A DNA stretch of 20,949 nucleotides. Source: CAKOSP01 sp964372145 (GTDB lineage: Bacteria > Bacillota_I > Bacilli_A > RF39 > UBA660). Below are positions 15,341 through 20,949 of the stretch, piece by piece. The stretch covers positions 1 to 20,949 of the forward strand of contig CAYJPM010000014.1 in assembly GCA_964372145.1 (NCBI GenBank), written 5' to 3'. The notes under the pieces are model-generated. The model had not been told where the DNA came from and searched no databases. It saw only the letters and a program-made list of their open reading frames with translations. Numbering within the stretch: position 1 is the first letter of the stretch; each line of letters begins with the position of its first letter. The position numbers and the translations under genes were made by a program.

Positions 15341-15370
15341 ACATTATTATCTTAGAAAAGGTGATAATGT
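15341..15370 (+). promoter_or_regulatory. Hairpin sequestering the spoIIR ribosome binding site and start codon
   Basis: ACATTATTATC (15341-15351) can pair over its full length with GGTGATAATGT (15360-15370), 11 pairs with two G·U, around an 8-base loop. The 3' arm holds the GGTGAT Shine-Dalgarno core and the first two bases of the GTG start. No T-run follows, so it is not a terminator. Its regulatory effect is inferred. Confidence 0.55.
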
Positions 15371-15872
15371 GAAAAATATAATAGTTTTTTTATTTGTAGT
15401 AATGAGTATATCATTAGTATTAAACGATAAAGAAGAAATAGTTTTAATACCTGATGATGCGATAAGAATGAGAATAATAGCTAACAGTAATGAAGCAAGT
15501 GATCAATTAGAAAAAACTAATATTAAAGAAGAATTAGAAAATATTATATATAGTATAGATGCTGATTCAACAGAAGAGGCCAGAACTCAAATTAATAATG
15601 CAATACCATTAATGGAAGAAAAGTTAAATGTTTTAAATGTTGATTATAAAATAGAATTTGGTGATAATTATTTTCCTGAAAAAGAATATAAAAGTGTTAA
15701 GTATAATGAAGGCATTTATGAATCTTTAGTTATAACTTTAGGTGAAGGTATTGGAGATAATTGGTGGTGTGTTGTATTTCCTCCGCTTTGTTTAATGGAG
15801 TCAGAAAAAGAAAATATTAATGATGTAGAGTATTCTTTATACATAAATAAAATACTTAATAAATATAATTAA
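15369..15872 (+). CDS. spoIIR: Stage II sporulation protein R (SpoIIR)
   Basis: 167 residues from a GTG with AAAAGGTGAT (15356-15365) upstream. An N-terminal hydrophobic segment (about 3-18) acts as signal or anchor. Family signatures are 'LIPDDAIRMRIIANSN' (26-41), YFPEKEY (101-107) and NWWCVVFPPLC (131-141). In Bacillus, SpoIIR is made in the forespore under SigF and secreted into the intermembrane space, where it triggers SpoIIGA to process pro-SigE in the mother cell. The family match is clear. It follows prmC by 44 bases without a visible SigF promoter, and its start is occluded by a predicted hairpin, so control may be partly translational. mntP follows two bases after its stop. Confidence 0.95.
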   Translation: MKNIIVFLFVVMSISLVLNDKEEIVLIPDDAIRMRIIANSNEASDQLEKTNIKEELENIIYSIDADSTEEARTQINNAIPLMEEKLNVLNVDYKIEFGDNYFPEKEYKSVKYNEGIYESLVITLGEGIGDNWWCVVFPPLCLMESEKENINDVEYSLYINKILNKYN

Positions 15873-15874
15873 TT

Positions 15875-16408
15875 ATGAACAATTTATTAACATATATTTT
15901 ATTAGGTATTTCTCTTTCTATGGATGCTTTTTCTATATCGATAGTTTTAGGTACTTTTTTTAATAAAAAGCACAGTAAATTATTAATAGCTTTCATAGGT
16001 TTTTTCCATTTCATAATGCCTATTTTAGGCGCTTTAATTGGATATAAAATATTGAATTTATTTAATATTAACAATGATTATATACTTGGTATTATATTAT
16101 TAATTTTAAGTATTCAAATATTTATTAGTTTATTAAAAAAAGAAGAGTTAGATATTAATGTATCATTATATACTATATTAATGTTGGCAATGAGTGTCTC
16201 TTTAGATAGTTTTACGTTAGGTATTGGACTTGTTTTTAAAAATGGTAATATTATTTACAGTTCTATAGTATTTTCAATTTGCAGTATGGTTTTTACTGCT
16301 ATTGGTTTAATAATAGGTAAATACACCAACAGAATTTTAGGTTTATACTCTAAACTATTTGGAGGTGTAGTTTTGCTTATTTTTGGTTTATGTCAATTAT
16401 TTTTATAA
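15875..16408 (+). CDS. mntP: Manganese efflux pump MntP family protein
   Basis: 177 residues with six predicted TM helices in two related halves. Each half carries the family's acidic TM motif: SMDAFSIS (15-22) and SLDSFTLGIG (109-118). MntP exports Mn(II) and limits its toxicity. The Bacillus homologue (YwlD) also lies close to spoIIR and prmC, which supports the assignment. The ATG at 15875 is two bases after the spoIIR stop and has no ribosome binding site of its own, so it is probably translated by coupling with spoIIR. The last codons form the 5' arm of a terminator. Mn specificity is from the family and not shown here. Confidence 0.88.
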   Translation: MNNLLTYILLGISLSMDAFSISIVLGTFFNKKHSKLLIAFIGFFHFIMPILGALIGYKILNLFNINNDYILGIILLILSIQIFISLLKKEELDINVSLYTILMLAMSVSLDSFTLGIGLVFKNGNIIYSSIVFSICSMVFTAIGLIIGKYTNRILGLYSKLFGGVVLLIFGLCQLFL

Positions 16409-16424
16409 ATATTGACATTTTTTT
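16391..16424 (+). terminator. Terminator of the prfA–prmC–spoIIR–mntP operon
   Basis: TGTCAAT (16391-16397, the last codons of mntP) pairs with ATTGACA (16411-16417), and seven T follow (16418-16424). The loop is 13 bases and AT-rich. The 3' arm includes the -35 hexamer of the murA promoter. Confidence 0.65.
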
Positions 16425-16440
16425 AAAAAGAATATATAGT
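16412..16440 (+). promoter_or_regulatory. SigA promoter of murA
   Basis: Perfect -35 TTGACA (16412-16417), a 17-base spacer and -10 TATAGT (16435-16440). The expected start is near 16447, leaving a leader of about 41 bases before the murA ATG. Confidence 0.8.
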
Positions 16441-16487
16441 TAATATGAATTTGTGTGATTACATATAATTTTACAAAAGGTGGTATT

Positions 16488-17741
16488 ATGAAACAAATTA
16501 TTATAAATGGAAATAAAAAATTAAATGGAACTATTAAAATAGGTGGAGCAAAAAATAGTGCAGTTGCACTACTACCTGCTGCTTTATTATCTGATGATGG
16601 TGCTGTTATAACTAATGTTCCAAATATATCTGATAAAGATGCATTAGTTAGTATAATAGAACTTTTAAATTGTAAAATAGAAAATGAAGATACTACTTTT
16701 AAAATAGATACTAATAATTTAAAAAATGTTCTTATAACTGAAGAATTAAGCACAAAATTACGAGCTTCTTATTATTTTATGGGTGTTTTATTAGCCAGAT
16801 TTAAAAAAGTTGAAATATATTTACCAGGAGGGTGTCCAATTGGTGAGAGACCTATTAATTTACATTTAAAGGGGTTTGAAGCATTAGGTGCTAAAGTAAC
16901 TGTTGAAAATAGTAAATATATATTAGAAGCTGATGAATTAATAGGAACACCTATACATTTAGATTTTGCATCAGTAGGTGCAACTATTAATATTATGTTT
17001 GCTGCTACTAAAGCAAAAGGTAAAACTATTATTACTAATGCTGCTAAAGAACCTGAAATAGTAAATATTGCTAATTTTTTGATTAAAATGGGTGCTAAAA
17101 TAACTGGTGCTGGAACTAGTAAAATAGAAATTGAAGGCGTTGATAGATTACATAATGCTGAAATAGAAGTTTTATCTGATAGAGTTGAATGTGGAACTTA
17201 TATAATAGTGGGTGCATTAATTGGTGAAAATTTTAAAGTTGATGGAGTTATTAAAGAAGATTTAGAGGCATTACTTTCTAAACTTGAAGAAATGGATATA
17301 AAATATACTTTGGAAGATAAAGTGCTTACAATATCTAAAAATAAAGATATTAAACCAATAAATGTTAAATCTTTAGTTCATCCTGGTTTTCCTACAGATT
17401 TAGGTCAACCTATGCAAGTATTAATGACACAAGCAACTGGTATTTCATTTTTTGAAGAAACTATTTGGGAAAATAGAATGGGGCATGTTAAATATTTAAA
17501 TAAAATGGGTGCTGATATAAAAAATGATACTAATACTGCAACGATAACTGGTCCTACAAGATTAAGTGGTGCAGCAATTACTGCTGTAGATTTAAGAGGT
17601 GGAGCTGCGCTTGTTTTAGCAGCTTTAATTGCTGAAGGTGAAACAGTTATTAATGATGCAGATCATATATTAAGAGGTTATGAAAAAATTATAAATAAAC
17701 TTACTGCTGTAGGTGCTAATATTAAGATTCGTGAAATATAA
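16488..17741 (+). CDS. murA: UDP-N-acetylglucosamine 1-carboxyvinyltransferase (MurA)
   Basis: 417 residues from the ATG at 16488, preceded by AAAAGGTGG (16475-16483). An in-frame GTG start at 16455 would add 11 unneeded residues. MurA transfers enolpyruvate from PEP to UDP-GlcNAc, the first committed step of peptidoglycan synthesis, in the cytoplasm. Seen: 'GAKNSAVALLPAALL' (20-34), the catalytic-loop Cys116 in GGCPIGERPINLHLKG (so it should be fosfomycin-sensitive in type), 'DRVECGTYI', 'HPGFPTDLGQPMQ' and 'DLRGGAALVLAAL'. It has its own strong promoter and its own terminator, which starts in the stop codon, so it appears monocistronic. In Bacillus, murAA lies before spoIID; here other genes intervene. 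Confidence 0.98.
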   Translation: MKQIIINGNKKLNGTIKIGGAKNSAVALLPAALLSDDGAVITNVPNISDKDALVSIIELLNCKIENEDTTFKIDTNNLKNVLITEELSTKLRASYYFMGVLLARFKKVEIYLPGGCPIGERPINLHLKGFEALGAKVTVENSKYILEADELIGTPIHLDFASVGATINIMFAATKAKGKTIITNAAKEPEIVNIANFLIKMGAKITGAGTSKIEIEGVDRLHNAEIEVLSDRVECGTYIIVGALIGENFKVDGVIKEDLEALLSKLEEMDIKYTLEDKVLTISKNKDIKPINVKSLVHPGFPTDLGQPMQVLMTQATGISFFEETIWENRMGHVKYLNKMGADIKNDTNTATITGPTRLSGAAITAVDLRGGAALVLAALIAEGETVINDADHILRGYEKIINKLTAVGANIKIREI

Positions 17742-17763
17742 TGTAGAGAGATCTACATTTTTT
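17740..17763 (+). terminator. Intrinsic terminator of murA
   Basis: AATGTAGA (17740-17747) pairs with TCTACATT (17752-17759) around a GAGA tetraloop of the GNRA type. Six T follow (17758-17763, overlapping the stem by two). It begins within the murA stop codon. Confidence 0.9.
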
Positions 17764-17776
17764 ATTTGAGGTGAAT

Positions 17777-18412
17777 ATGGAAAAGAAAGTGATATTAATA
17801 ACATTAATAGGAGTTTTATTAACAATTATAATATACTTTATAATAAATATTGATAAATATAATTTTGTTATAATCGGAGATAGTTTAGCAAGTGGAAACA
17901 ATGTGTATAATATTGAGGCATTTAGTTATGGTGATTATTATTATGAAAATAATATAGAACTTATATCAGATTATAATAAAGATTACGCTATTACTAATAT
18001 GACTACTAGAGATTTATATGAATTAATATATTCAAATGATAAACAAAGTAATAATTCCTTAACAATTAAACAAATAATTAGTAATGCTGATATAATGTCG
18101 ATATCAATAGGTATAGATGAAATTCATAATAATCAAAATGTTAAATTATATTTGTATTATTTAGATAAAGTTGTTGATGAAATAACTAAAATTAATAATT
18201 CACAAATATATTTATTATCTCTTTATTCTGAAAGTGAAAAGATAACTGATATTAACAATGAAATTAAAAATATAGCTATTAAACATAATATTAACTATGT
18301 TGATATTTCTAAAACATTTATTTCTAAAAATAAATATGATAATTCATATTATTTAAATATATATGGTCATGAAGAAGTAAAAAACATTCTTGAAGATGTA
18401 ATAAGTAAGTAA
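17777..18412 (+). CDS. Membrane-anchored SGNH/GDSL-hydrolase-like protein with degenerate catalytic motifs
   Basis: 211 residues from the ATG at 17777. GAGGTG (17768-17773) is its ribosome binding site, which rules out the in-frame GTG at 17771. A signal anchor (about 5-24) places the rest outside the cell. Block I is intact as IIGDSLASG, with the nucleophile candidate Ser36. The block III position, usually G-x-N-D, reads SIGIDEI, with Asp114 for Asn. The C-terminal block, usually D-x-x-H-P-N-x-x-G-H, reads YYLNIYGH: the catalytic His position is Tyr192, while Asn194 and His198 remain. It may be inactive or use a shifted His. Most relatives are lipases/esterases, often deacetylating envelope glycans. 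It lies 14 bases after the murA terminator with no clear promoter of its own. Confidence 0.7.
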   Translation: MEKKVILITLIGVLLTIIIYFIINIDKYNFVIIGDSLASGNNVYNIEAFSYGDYYYENNIELISDYNKDYAITNMTTRDLYELIYSNDKQSNNSLTIKQIISNADIMSISIGIDEIHNNQNVKLYLYYLDKVVDEITKINNSQIYLLSLYSESEKITDINNEIKNIAIKHNINYVDISKTFISKNKYDNSYYLNIYGHEEVKNILEDVISK

Positions 18413-18428
18413 AATTAGTAAATTTATA

Positions 18429-18456
18429 TTGATAGTTTATAAAAATATGATATAAT
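18429..18456 (+). promoter_or_regulatory. SigA promoter of rpmE
   Basis: -35 TTGATA (18429-18434), a 16-base spacer and -10 TATAAT (18451-18456), with an extended TG at 18448-18449. The expected start is near 18463, giving a leader of about 50 bases. Confidence 0.8.
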
Positions 18457-18462
18457 ACATAT

Positions 18463-18513
18463 GCCAAGAAAAATCATGCTTAAAAATTAAGTATGGCGGA
18501 AGGAGAGAAAAGA
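18463..18513 (+). promoter_or_regulatory. Structured leader upstream of rpmE (candidate L31 autoregulatory element)
   Basis: CATGCTTAA (18475-18483) pairs with TTAAGTATG (18487-18495), nine pairs with one G·U and a 3-base AAA loop. An alternative pairing joins GCCA (18463-18466) to TGGC (18494-18497). The hairpin ends just before GGAAGGAGAG (18498-18507), the ribosome binding site. Ribosomal protein leaders that bind L31 are known in Firmicutes; a match here is unverified. Confidence 0.4.
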
Positions 18514-18723
18514 ATGAAAGCAAATATACATCCAGAAGTTAAAGATAGTAAAGTAACATGTTCATGTGGAGCAACTTTTACTACTAAATCTATAGTTGAA
18601 AATATTAGTGTTGAGGTTTGTAATGAATGTCATCCATTTTATAAAGGTGGAGCTTCTAACAAGACTAAGAAGTCTTCTAGTATAGAAAAATTTAACAAAA
18701 GATATAATATAGAAAATAAATAA
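18514..18723 (+). CDS. rpmE: 50S ribosomal protein L31, zinc-binding type
   Basis: 69 residues. The start is the ATG at 18514 (MKANIHPEV), seven bases after GGAGAG; the in-frame ATG at 18493 lies upstream of the ribosome binding site and would add seven foreign residues. Zinc ligands Cys16, Cys18, Cys36 and Cys39 are all present in C-x-C and C-x-x-C pairs. The family signature NECHPFYKG (37-45) and the basic C-terminal tail 'IEKFNKRY' are intact. This is the C+ form, which usually acts under zinc-replete conditions. It bridges the large-subunit central protuberance and the small subunit. It has its own promoter, structured leader and terminator. Confidence 0.96.
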   Translation: MKANIHPEVKDSKVTCSCGATFTTKSIVENISVEVCNECHPFYKGGASNKTKKSSSIEKFNKRYNIENK

Positions 18724-18752
18724 GTAAATAATTGTAAAGTTATTTACTTTTT
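18722..18752 (+). terminator. Intrinsic terminator of rpmE
   Basis: A perfect 10-bp stem, AAGTAAATAA (18722-18731) with TTATTTACTT (18740-18749), has an 8-base loop. Five T follow (18748-18752, overlapping the stem). Confidence 0.85.
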
Positions 18753-18755
18753 ATT

Positions 18756-18783
18756 TTAACTGTTTTTATAAATAAAGTATAAT
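18756..18783 (+). promoter_or_regulatory. SigA-type promoter of the rpiB operon
   Basis: -35 TTAACT (18756-18761, four of six consensus), a 16-base spacer and a perfect -10 TATAAT (18778-18783). The expected start, near 18790, falls at the ribosome binding site, so the leader is very short. Confidence 0.6.
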
Positions 18784-18803
18784 ATTGTAAGGAGATGATT
18801 TTT

Positions 18804-19250
18804 ATTAAAATGTATATAGCTGCGGACCACTTAGGTGTGGAGATGGAAAAAGCAATAATAGAGTATCTTAAATCAAATGATATTGAAGTAAATAAAGTAG
18901 ATGTTTTAAATCATGAGTTAGATGACTATCCTGATTTTGCTTTTGAAGTAGGAAAAAAAGTTGTAGAAAATAATGCTTTAGGAATTTTAATATGTGGTAA
19001 TGGTATTGGTATGAGTATTGCCGCTAATAAAGTTAAAGGTGTTAGATGTGCTAGAATATTAAATGTAGATGATGCTTTTAAATGTAAAAATCATAATGGA
19101 ACAAATGTTATAGCTATTAGTTCTGAAACTGATTTAGAATTAATTAAAGAAATGATTGATACATTTATATTTACTAAAATGCCATCTGAAGAAAGATATT
19201 TAAAACGTATTACTAAGATGAAAGATTTTGAAGATGGAAAATATATTTAA
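18804..19250 (+). CDS. rpiB: RpiB/LacA/LacB-family sugar-phosphate isomerase (ribose-5-phosphate isomerase B type), probable ATT start
   Basis: 148 residues if read from the ATT at 18804. The near-perfect ribosome binding site AAGGAGATGAT (18789-18799) ends four bases before this ATT, and M-K-M-Y-I-A-A-D-H then lines up with the family start M-K-I-A-I-x-S-D-H. The conventional ATG at 18810 is ten bases from the site and gives a start two residues short; the ATG at 18795 lies inside the site. RpiB interconverts ribose 5-phosphate and ribulose 5-phosphate. Asp8-His9, Cys64 in ICGNGIGMSIAANKV and His97 in NHNGTNV are kept. The usual CGTGIG Thr is Asn, and the usual GAR stretch after NVLA reads ISSET, so substrate preference may differ. 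Confidence 0.9.
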   Translation: MKMYIAADHLGVEMEKAIIEYLKSNDIEVNKVDVLNHELDDYPDFAFEVGKKVVENNALGILICGNGIGMSIAANKVKGVRCARILNVDDAFKCKNHNGTNVIAISSETDLELIKEMIDTFIFTKMPSEERYLKRITKMKDFEDGKYI

Positions 19251-19443
19251 TATTGAAGTTTTATTATATGCTATATTTATTATGATTAGTTCAATAGGTT
19301 TATCTAGTTTGAATTTCAATAATATGTTTAAAAAAAACAAAGTAGTTGAATCTAGAATACTAATTGTTATTTTTAGTGTTGTTTTAGGTTATTTAACTGC
19401 TAATTTTGTAATAGATTTCTTAGATTTAGCATCTATTTTATAA
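19234..19443 (+). CDS. DUF1146 family membrane protein (YwzB-like)
   Basis: 69 residues from the ATG at 19234, overlapping rpiB by 17 bases; a TTG at 19228 is an alternative start. Two TM helices are predicted (about 6-24 and 42-65). 'SRILIVIFSVVLGYLTANFVIDFLDLASIL' matches the C-terminal half of the DUF1146/YwzB family, which has an arginine before the second helix and a G-x-x-x-(S/A)-x-F motif in it. Bacillus ywzB lies just upstream of murAA–spoIID–spoIIQ, and here the gene directly precedes spoIID. Function is unknown in the family. No clear ribosome binding site is present, so translation is probably coupled to rpiB. Confidence 0.75.
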   Translation: MENIFNIEVLLYAIFIMISSIGLSSLNFNNMFKKNKVVESRILIVIFSVVLGYLTANFVIDFLDLASIL

Positions 19444-19452
19444 AGAGGATAT

Positions 19453-20355
19453 ATGAAAAATAAAAATATTTGGTTGTTCTTAGTATCTGTTGTATTATGT
19501 ATTATATATATGGTTATTCCTGAGTATGAAGTAATTACAGAAGTAAAAGAAGAAAAGCAATTAAGTATTAAAGTTTTAAATGAAGATAATATTATAAAGG
19601 AAATAGAGTTAGAAGAATATTTAATAGGAGTAGTAGCGGCAGAAATGCCTGCTTCTTTTAATTTGGAAGCATTAAAGGCTCAAGCTATAGCTTCTAGAAC
19701 ATATGCTATGTATAAAATTAATAATAATGATAAAGAATATGACGTAACAACAGACGTTACCACTCAAAGTTACATTACTTTAGAACAAATGAAAGAGAAG
19801 TGGACTACTGATTTTGAATATTATTTTAATATAATAAAAAATGCAGTAGATAGTACTGCTAATTTAGTTATGAAAAGTAATGATGAAATAATATGCTCAT
19901 ATTATTTTGCTATTAGCAACGGTCAAACTGTTGATTCTGTATCTGTTTTTAATCAAGATTTAAGTTATATAAGTTCAGTAGATTCTACTTGGGATTTAAA
20001 TGTAAATAATTATGAAATGACGGTTAGTTATGAAAAAAATATATTTTGCGAAATGTTAAATTTAAATTGTGATTCTATAGATATAAGTAATATTAATCGT
20101 AGTAATACAAATCATGTTGATAACTTGCTAGTTAATAACATTTTATTTACCGGAATAGATTTTAGATTTTCATTGGGACTTAGGTCTACTGATTTTTATA
20201 TTGATATAACAGACAAGGTTTATATTACCACTAAAGGTTATGGTCATGGGGTTGGTATGAGTCAATATGGTGCTAATGAGATGGTTAAAACTGGTAGTAC
20301 ATATAATGAAATATTAAATTACTATTATCAAAATATAAAAATAACTAATATTTAA
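19453..20355 (+). CDS. spoIID: Stage II sporulation protein D (SpoIID), peptidoglycan lytic transglycosylase
   Basis: 300 residues. AAGAGGA (19443-19449) precedes the ATG at 19453. A single N-terminal TM helix (about 6-23) anchors it. The catalytic domain shows 'EEYLIGVVAAEMPASF' with the candidate catalytic Glu64, then 'LEALKAQAIASRTYA', 'SNGQTVDS' and the C-terminal GYGHGVGMSQYGA (262-274). SpoIID works with SpoIIM and SpoIIP at the septum, cleaving denuded glycan during forespore engulfment. The SpoIID domain is also found in non-sporulating bacteria, but the spoIIQ neighbour supports the sporulation assignment. It lies nine bases after the DUF1146 gene and is probably cotranscribed from the rpiB promoter. 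No SigE-type promoter is obvious. Confidence 0.94.
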   Translation: MKNKNIWLFLVSVVLCIIYMVIPEYEVITEVKEEKQLSIKVLNEDNIIKEIELEEYLIGVVAAEMPASFNLEALKAQAIASRTYAMYKINNNDKEYDVTTDVTTQSYITLEQMKEKWTTDFEYYFNIIKNAVDSTANLVMKSNDEIICSYYFAISNGQTVDSVSVFNQDLSYISSVDSTWDLNVNNYEMTVSYEKNIFCEMLNLNCDSIDISNINRSNTNHVDNLLVNNILFTGIDFRFSLGLRSTDFYIDITDKVYITTKGYGHGVGMSQYGANEMVKTGSTYNEILNYYYQNIKITNI

Positions 20356-20402
20356 TGTATAAGAATAAAATATATAACCATACTTTAATTAGGATGGTGA
20401 AT

Positions 20403-20949
20403 ATGAAAAAGAGAAGATTAAAAAGATATGTAATTCCAACATTATATATCACTACTGTATCAGTAATAATTATTACTGTTGTATATTTAAGTAGTTTAAC
20501 ATCAATTGTTCCTAATACTGATGATCAAGATTATGTAATAGATTCACTAATAACAGATAATGTTCCAGTTGTTAGTGAAGTAAGCACTAAAGCAGTGAAA
20601 CCATATATTGATGAAAATGTTAAATTATCAAAAGATTATTATTCTATGAATGATGAAAATGTAACTCAAGAAGGTTCGTTAATTTATTATCAAAATACTT
20701 ATATGCAAAATACAGGAATATTATATACTTATGAAAATGTATTTGATGTAGTATCAGTATTAGATGGAACTATTAAAAATATTGTTACTGATGATATATT
20801 AGGTATAGTTGTAGAAGTAAGTCATTCTAATAATTTAATAAGCTATTATTATAGTTTAAGTGAAGTTACAGTTAAAGTTGGAGATACTGTTAAAGCTGGA
20901 GATATAATCGCTAAAAGTGGTGATAATAAGATTGAAAATAAAGAAGGAA
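20403..20949 (+). CDS. spoIIQ: Stage II sporulation protein Q-like (SpoIIQ), degenerate LytM/M23 domain, 3' partial
   Basis: The ATG at 20403, after GGATGGTGA (20392-20400), opens a frame that runs to the window end without a stop, giving 182 residues. A basic start (MKKRRLKRY), a TM helix (about 10-30), an acidic linker and a LytM-type domain are seen. 'FDVVSVLDGTI...ILGIVVEVSHSNN...YYYSLSEVTVKVGDTVKAGD' closely follows SpoIIQ. The metal-ligand positions of active M23 peptidases are not kept: NTGIL replaces H-x-G-x-D and Y-Y-S replaces the H-x-H segment, as in B. subtilis where SpoIIQ is a scaffold. In the forespore membrane it binds SpoIIIAH across the septum. The order spoIID–spoIIQ is conserved in Bacillus. 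The C-terminus is missing from the window. Confidence 0.88.
   Translation, partial: MKKRRLKRYVIPTLYITTVSVIIITVVYLSSLTSIVPNTDDQDYVIDSLITDNVPVVSEVSTKAVKPYIDENVKLSKDYYSMNDENVTQEGSLIYYQNTYMQNTGILYTYENVFDVVSVLDGTIKNIVTDDILGIVVEVSHSNNLISYYYSLSEVTVKVGDTVKAGDIIAKSGDNKIENKEG

Noticed and set aside
15361..15369. GGTGATAAT before spoIIR as a SigF -10 element
   Set aside because: It is the ribosome binding site and touches the start codon, and no matching -35 lies at the right spacing.
15856..16074. Open frame on the - strand across spoIIR–mntP
   Set aside because: Shadow of mntP; its hydrophobic pattern is the mirror of the real TM codons.
20356..20402. GTATA at 20357-20361 as a SigF -35 for spoIIQ
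   Set aside because: No GG-N-N-A type -10 at the required distance; the motif is short and AT-rich enough to be chance.

Overview
The window is very AT-rich (well under 30 % G+C by eye) and almost entirely coding, mostly on the + strand. It looks like a chromosomal segment of a spore-forming or formerly spore-forming Bacillota. The gene order is Bacillus-like: mnmE–mnmG–rsmG–noc, rpoE (RNA polymerase delta), prfA–prmC–spoIIR–mntP, and rpiB–ywzB–spoIID–spoIIQ. My inference is a Bacilli-related lineage, perhaps one of the uncultured small-genome gut groups near the Mollicutes. The genetic code is standard: Trp is TGG, 20 of 24 stops are TAA, three are TAG and one is TGA.

Layout: (1) 1-3401, a three-gene envelope glycosylation operon: a YfhO-type membrane protein (5' end cut by the window), a bactoprenol-dependent family 2 glycosyltransferase and a GtrA-type flippase. 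It ends in a hairpin terminator that also carries a good promoter. (2) 3454-5390, an unrecognised trio: a putative lipoprotein and two related two-TM proteins. All three end in Q-[K/R]-[V/L]-K-K, and the middle gene is split by an A8 tract. (3) 5455-10561, the tRNA/rRNA modification and chromosome operon mnmE, a 72-aa protein, mnmG, rsmG and a Noc-like ParB protein. A 10-N assembly gap lies in mnmE. (4) 10562-12517, a class A penicillin-binding protein on the - strand, convergent with noc across a shared bidirectional terminator. (5) 12686-13515, a small beta-rich protein and rpoE. (6) 13544-16408, prfA, prmC, spoIIR and mntP. The ribosome binding site and start codon of spoIIR lie inside a predicted hairpin. 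(7) 16488-18412, murA and a degenerate SGNH-hydrolase-like protein. (8) 18514-18723, rpmE behind its own promoter and a structured leader. (9) 18804-20949, rpiB (probably with an ATT start), a DUF1146 protein, spoIID and the 5' part of spoIIQ.

Functionally the window joins cell-wall synthesis (MurA, class A PBP), envelope decoration (YfhO/GT/GtrA), translation (RF1, PrmC, L31, MnmE/G, RsmG), transcription (delta), chromosome organisation (Noc) and engulfment-stage sporulation (SpoIIR, SpoIID, SpoIIQ). No mobile element, CRISPR array, tRNA or rRNA gene was seen, and no gene-free stretch exceeds 300 bases. The longest is the roughly 170 bases between the divergent PBP and 12686 genes. The most interesting points are the spoIIR start-occluding hairpin, the unrecognised trio with its A8 frameshift, the probable ATT start of rpiB, and promoters that share bases with terminators.
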